A stretch of DNA of 8,860 bases from Planctomycetes bacterium SM23_32. GTDB taxonomy: Bacteria > Planctomycetota > Brocadiia > SM23-32. Below, one piece after another: positions 5,857 to 8,860 of this stretch. The stretch's first letter is position 1. Each line of letters starts with the position of its first letter. The notes under the pieces are model-generated. The model searched no databases and had not been told where the DNA came from. It saw only the letters and a list, made by a program, of their open reading frames with translations. Location: contig LJUE01000069.1 in the NCBI GenBank assembly GCA_001303885.1, forward strand, positions 1 through 8,860, read 5' to 3'. The translations under genes and the position numbers were made by a program.

Positions 5857-6195
5857 TCAGGGCCAGAGGCGCGCCTGCTCCGCCTCGACCACGCTCACCT
5901 TGTGATCGGCGTAGCGACTCATCGGGAGGTGCTTGCTCCCAGAGACCTTGAAGGCCACCTCCGCGTGCGGCAGGACCATGCCCGGGAAGTCCCCTTCCGT
6001 TGCCGCGTCAATCAGGCGGCCCCCGGCGTCGCAGAACGTGGCCTGGAATCCCACTCTCTCCCAGGCGACGTCGCTTTCGTTCTTCATCCTGCCCACCACG
6101 TAGACGATCGGGCCGCCGGCCGCCGCGTATTCGCGGACCGGGCCGCGCCGGTTGTGGGGCCGCGCGAGGAAGGCTATAATCCTCCGTCGTGGCAT
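5857..6195 (-). CDS. Small FxLYD-like domain protein, possibly truncated
   Basis: This 112-residue frame contains a segment at about 30-95 typical of FxLYD-like beta-sandwich domains: VVGRMKNESDVAWERVGFQATF, interrupted by none of the usual breaks, then DAGGRLIDAATEGDFPGMVL and PHAEVAFKVSGS. Such domains are usually extracytoplasmic and of unknown exact role. The frame's protein-like pattern in a stretch with no other gene supports its reality. ATG 6195 has AGAGGG about 8 bases upstream. The N-terminus is basic (MPRRRIIAFLARPHNRRG) without a proper signal peptide or membrane helix, unusual for this family, so the original N-terminal part may have been lost where pyrE now starts. Its stop abuts the URO-D-like stop with no gap, and its first codons overlap the pyrE promoter. 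Confidence 0.6.
   Translation of the reverse strand: MPRRRIIAFLARPHNRRGPVREYAAAGGPIVYVVGRMKNESDVAWERVGFQATFCDAGGRLIDAATEGDFPGMVLPHAEVAFKVSGSKHLPMSRYADHKVSVVEAEQARLWP
6152..6180 (+). promoter_or_regulatory. Sigma70-type promoter for the pyrE-purB operon
   Basis: TTGTGG (6152-6157) and a perfect TATAAT (6175-6180) are 17 bases apart. Initiation near 6187 would give a leader of about 48 bases before pyrE. A consensus -10 box in such GC-rich DNA stands out. The promoter lies inside the first codons of the minus-strand FxLYD-like frame. No pyrimidine-responsive attenuator (hairpin plus T-run) is visible in the short leader. Confidence 0.65.
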
Positions 6196-6234
6196 GCAGC
6201 GCGCCCTCTGGTCCCGACGGGAGCAGGCCGAAGC

Positions 6235-6765
6235 ATGGCGAACCATGAGCTGGCCCGGCAACTGAAGGACGTGGCCCTGCTGAGGGGCGAGTTCACCCTG
6301 CGCAGCGGCCGCAAGAGCAGCTACTACTTCGACAAGTACCGCTTCGAGACCCACCCGGCCCTGCTGCGCGCCGTGGCGCGGGAACTGGCCGCCATGCTCC
6401 CGGAGGGCACGCAGCGGCTGGCCGGCGCCGAGTTGGGCGGCGTGCCGCTGGCGACGGCCGTGGCGCTCGAGACGGGACTGCCGTTCGTCATCGTGCGCAA
6501 GGCCGGCAAGCAGTACGGGACCGAGAACCGCATCGAAGGCGCGCTGGAGCGCGGCGAGCGCGTGGTGCTGCTGGAGGACGTGGCGACCACGGCGGGCGCC
6601 GCGCTGAAGGCCGTGGAGGGGCTGCGCGAGGCGGGCGCCGGCGAGGTGTCGGTGCTGCTGGTGCTGGACCGTCAGGAGGGCGCCGCCGACGCCTTCGCCG
6701 AAGCCGGCGTGCCCTATCGCGCCCTGTTCACCTCGGAATCGCTGGGCATCGAGGAGGAGCCATGA
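6235..6765 (+). CDS. pyrE: Orotate phosphoribosyltransferase
   Basis: The 176-residue product converts orotate and PRPP to orotidine 5'-monophosphate, the fifth step of de novo pyrimidine synthesis, in the cytoplasm. The type I phosphoribosyltransferase PRPP motif is VVLLEDVATTAGA at 110-122. The N-terminal LRSGRKSSYYFDKYRF (22-37) is the orotate-binding start seen in PyrE, and VRKAGKQYGTENRIEG (87-102) is the mobile catalytic loop region with its Lys residues. The PRPP motif carries TTAGA where TTGGS or TAGTA are more usual, a mild change. The length is slightly short but complete. ATG 6235 is supported by the conserved N-terminus and a loose GGGAG about 12 bases upstream. The stop overlaps the purB start as ATGA, which suggests translational coupling. 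No other pyrimidine genes are in the window. Confidence 0.93.
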   Translation: MANHELARQLKDVALLRGEFTLRSGRKSSYYFDKYRFETHPALLRAVARELAAMLPEGTQRLAGAELGGVPLATAVALETGLPFVIVRKAGKQYGTENRIEGALERGERVVLLEDVATTAGAALKAVEGLREAGAGEVSVLLVLDRQEGAADAFAEAGVPYRALFTSESLGIEEEP

Positions 6766-8207
6766 CGCCCGAGCAGCCGGCCGAAGCCCTTTATCGGTCG
6801 CCCTTTGCGACGCGCTGGGCGAGCCGGGCCATGCTGGAGAACTGGAGCGACCTGCGGAAGTTCCGCACCTGGCGGCGGCTCTGGATCGCCCTGGCCGAGG
6901 CGCAGCAGGAGCTGGGCCTGGACGTTTCCGAGGAGCAGCTCCACGAACTGCGCGCGCACCGGGACGACGTCAACTTCGACGTGGCCGCCGAGAAGGAACG
7001 CGAGCTGCGCCACGACGTGATGGCCCACGTCCACGCCTACGGCGAGCAGTGCCCCCGCGCGCGGGGCATCATCCACCTGGGCGCCACGAGCGCCTTCGTG
7101 GGCGACAACGCCGACCTGATCCTCATGCGGGAAGGGCTCAAGCTGATCTGCACGCCGCTGGCGGCGGCCTGCCGGAAGCTGGCGGAGTTCGCCCGCACTC
7201 ACAGGGACCTGCCGTGCCTGGCCTACACGCACTTCCAGCCCGCGCAGGTGACCACGGTCGGCAAGCGGGCGTGCCTGTGGCTCCAGGACCTGCTGGGCGC
7301 GCTGCGAGAGATCGCCGAGCTCGCCGAGGAGCTGCCCTTCCGGGGCGTCAAGGGCACCACGGGCACGCAGGCGAGCTTCCTGGCCCTCTTCGACGGCGAC
7401 CACGACAAGGTGAAGGAGCTCGAACGCCTGGTCGCCGTCAAGATGGGCTTCCAGCGCGTGCTCCCCGTGACGGGGCAGACCTACCCGCGCGCGCTGGACT
7501 ACAAGGTGCTCGCGACGCTCGGACTGCTGGCTGCGGCGGCCGCCAAGATGGCGAACGACCTGCGCCTGCTGGCCGGCCTGAAGGAGCTCGAGGAGCCCTT
7601 CGGCCCCAAGCAGGTCGGCTCATCAGCCATGGCCTACAAGCGCAACCCCATGCGGTGCGAGCGGATGGCGTCGCTGGCGCGCTTCCTGCTGAACCTGGTG
7701 CCGAACGCCGCCTTCACGGCCGCCGAGCAGTGGTTGGAGCGCACGCTCGACGACTCGGCCGTGCGGCGGCTCGCCCTGCCGGAGGCATTCCTGGCGGCCG
7801 ACTCGGTCGCCCGCATCGCCGCCAACGTCACCGGCGGCCTGGTGGTTAACGACCAGGTCATCGCCGCCCGGCTGCGCTCCGAGCTGCCCTTCATGGCCAC
7901 CGAGAACGTGCTGATGGCGGCGGTCCGGGCCGGCGGCGACCGCCAGGAGCTGCACGAGCGCATCCGTCGCCACGCGATGGCCGCCGCCGAGCAGGTCAAG
8001 CAGGGCGGCCGGAACGACCTGCTGGACCGCATACGGGCCGACGACGCGTTCGCCGCCGTCAGCGGCGAGCTGGACGACCTGCTGGAGCCATCGCGTTTCG
8101 TCGGCCGCGCACCCGAGCAGGTGGACGAGTTCCTGCGGGAGGTGGCCGGGCCGGCGCTGGCCGCCTTCCCCGCCCCAGAGACGCCGCAGGGCGACCTGCG
8201 CGTCTGA
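6762..8207 (+). CDS. purB: Adenylosuccinate lyase, long animal-like form
   Basis: This 481-residue protein catalyses two fumarate-releasing steps of purine synthesis: SAICAR to AICAR and adenylosuccinate to AMP. It is a cytoplasmic, normally tetrameric member of the fumarase/aspartase superfamily. Visible motifs are HLGATSAFVGDN at 105-116, THFQPAQVTTVGKRACLW at 156-173 with the catalytic H157, RGVKGTTGTQASF at 194-206, and the signature loop GSSAMAYKRNPMRCE at 286-300 with the catalytic Ser (S288). The loop has Ala291 where Pro (SSAMPYKRNP) is usual. Many segments, including LPFMATEN (375-382) and ERTLDDSA (326-333), read almost like vertebrate ADSL as I recall it, so this is the eukaryote-type branch rather than the Bacillus type. 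GGAGGAG in the pyrE end serves as its Shine-Dalgarno. Start and stop are clear and no defect is seen. Confidence 0.96.
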   Translation: MTPEQPAEALYRSPFATRWASRAMLENWSDLRKFRTWRRLWIALAEAQQELGLDVSEEQLHELRAHRDDVNFDVAAEKERELRHDVMAHVHAYGEQCPRARGIIHLGATSAFVGDNADLILMREGLKLICTPLAAACRKLAEFARTHRDLPCLAYTHFQPAQVTTVGKRACLWLQDLLGALREIAELAEELPFRGVKGTTGTQASFLALFDGDHDKVKELERLVAVKMGFQRVLPVTGQTYPRALDYKVLATLGLLAAAAAKMANDLRLLAGLKELEEPFGPKQVGSSAMAYKRNPMRCERMASLARFLLNLVPNAAFTAAEQWLERTLDDSAVRRLALPEAFLAADSVARIAANVTGGLVVNDQVIAARLRSELPFMATENVLMAAVRAGGDRQELHERIRRHAMAAAEQVKQGGRNDLLDRIRADDAFAAVSGELDDLLEPSRFVGRAPEQVDEFLREVAGPALAAFPAPETPQGDLRV

Positions 8208-8237
8208 GAATCCTCCGGCCACCGGGAGACCGCAGGC

Positions 8238-8860
8238 ATGGACGCCCCCATAGGCGACGACAGGCGGCGCAAACGCTGGGTCTGGGGCTGCACGGGCGGC
8301 TGCCTGGGCTTCCTGGTGGCGGTCGGGGCGCTGATCTTCCTGGCTTATTACGTGCTGTCCCGGCCGATGCCGGTGCCGGCGGCGGAGGCACTCGTGGCGC
8401 CCGGCGCCTCGGCGCTGCTCGTCGTGCGGATTGAGCCGGACGACCCTCTGCCGCTGGAGATCGTGTCCCGTCTGGCCGCCGAGCAGGAGGTAGGCGAGGC
8501 GGTGGCCGGCGACGACGCCAGGGCGCGGGCCGCCTTTGCCGACGCCACGGGCGACCTGGCGCATTCGGCCGCCCCCATGCAGGCCGTCGTCACGTGGGAG
8601 CCCGGCGATGAGGAGGGGGCGTTCCACTGGACGCAGGCATTCGCCGTGCGGAGATGGGGGCGCTTGATGGGCATGTTCATCCGCGGGCGCTTGCTGGACA
8701 GCGGCGCCCTGGCCGTCGGACGCTACAGGAAGGCCGACCTCCTGAAGACGACCGGGAAGGAAGTGTACGTCGGCGTGCGCCGCAACGTCTTCGTCGCCGC
8801 CGACCGGCGGGATTCGGTCGAGTGGGTCGTAGACCAACTGGCCGAACAGGCGGCGCAGAC
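8238..8860 (+). CDS. Membrane-anchored protein of unknown function, 3' end cut by the window
   Basis: Only the first 207 codons are present and no stop occurs before the right edge. Residues 9-13 (RRRKR) are strongly basic and are followed by one transmembrane helix at about 16-40, so the N-terminus should be inside and the rest outside the membrane. The exported part includes SALLVVRIEPDDPLPLEIV, an acidic, Ala-rich stretch at about 75-110, and a later beta-like segment KEVYVGVRRNVFVAADRRD. I do not recognise the family; it may be a DUF3352-like envelope protein, but that is a guess. ATG 8238 has GGGAG 9 bases upstream, and CTCCGG (8213-8218) could pair with that site to form a small hairpin. 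The gap from purB is 30 bases, so it is probably the third gene of the pyrE-purB operon. Confidence 0.8.
   Translation, partial: MDAPIGDDRRRKRWVWGCTGGCLGFLVAVGALIFLAYYVLSRPMPVPAAEALVAPGASALLVVRIEPDDPLPLEIVSRLAAEQEVGEAVAGDDARARAAFADATGDLAHSAAPMQAVVTWEPGDEEGAFHWTQAFAVRRWGRLMGMFIRGRLLDSGALAVGRYRKADLLKTTGKEVYVGVRRNVFVAADRRDSVEWVVDQLAEQAAQ

Noticed and set aside
6196..6354. N-terminal extension of the FxLYD-like frame to an ATG at 6354
   Set aside because: The added residues are a shadow of the conserved pyrE N-terminus, and ATG 6195 has a usable ribosome site.
7623..8837. A 404-codon minus-strand frame opposite the end of purB and the membrane protein
   Set aside because: It covers two genes and an intergenic gap, and its composition is typical of an antisense shadow.

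Overview
The window comes from a GC-rich bacterial chromosome. Several traits fit a polysaccharide-degrading member of the Planctomycetota or a related PVC or candidate-phylum lineage: secreted GH9 and GH10 glycoside hydrolases with extra beta-rich domains, a Gfo/Idh/MocA oxidoreductase, a URO-D-superfamily protein outside heme synthesis, and an adenylosuccinate lyase of the long, animal-like type. This placement is inferred from gene content and style, since no taxonomic marker such as rRNA is present.

Left part (minus strand, 1-3508): a two-gene polysaccharide operon. A GH10 enzyme (1679-3508) is followed after 89 bases by a GH9 enzyme whose C-terminal part runs off the left edge (1-1589). 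Both start with signal peptides, so they should act outside the cytoplasm on xylan- or glucan-type polymers. A 182-base divergent control region (3509-3690) holds a candidate minus-strand promoter, a perfect 11-bp-arm inverted repeat lying in the GH10 leader, and a near-consensus plus-strand promoter.

Middle (plus strand, 3691-5856): a Gfo/Idh/MocA oxidoreductase, apparently begun by a non-canonical ATC codon, then a 99-base gap with a hairpin and a dispersed-repeat-like element, then a URO-D/MtaA-like protein. A small minus-strand gene with an FxLYD-like fold (5857-6195) converges on it, stop codon abutting stop codon.

Right part (plus strand, 6152-8860): a promoter followed by a tight nucleotide-synthesis operon, pyrE (orotate phosphoribosyltransferase) and purB (adenylosuccinate lyase), overlapping by ATGA. 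Thirty bases later comes a membrane-anchored protein of unknown function, cut by the right edge. The two halves look functionally separate: carbohydrate utilisation on the left, housekeeping nucleotide synthesis on the right. I found no tRNA, rRNA, CRISPR array, transposase or phage gene. Nothing here proves a wholly new system. The best leads are the GH10 leader hairpin, the ATC start, the altered GH10 active site and the repeat element before the URO-D-like gene.
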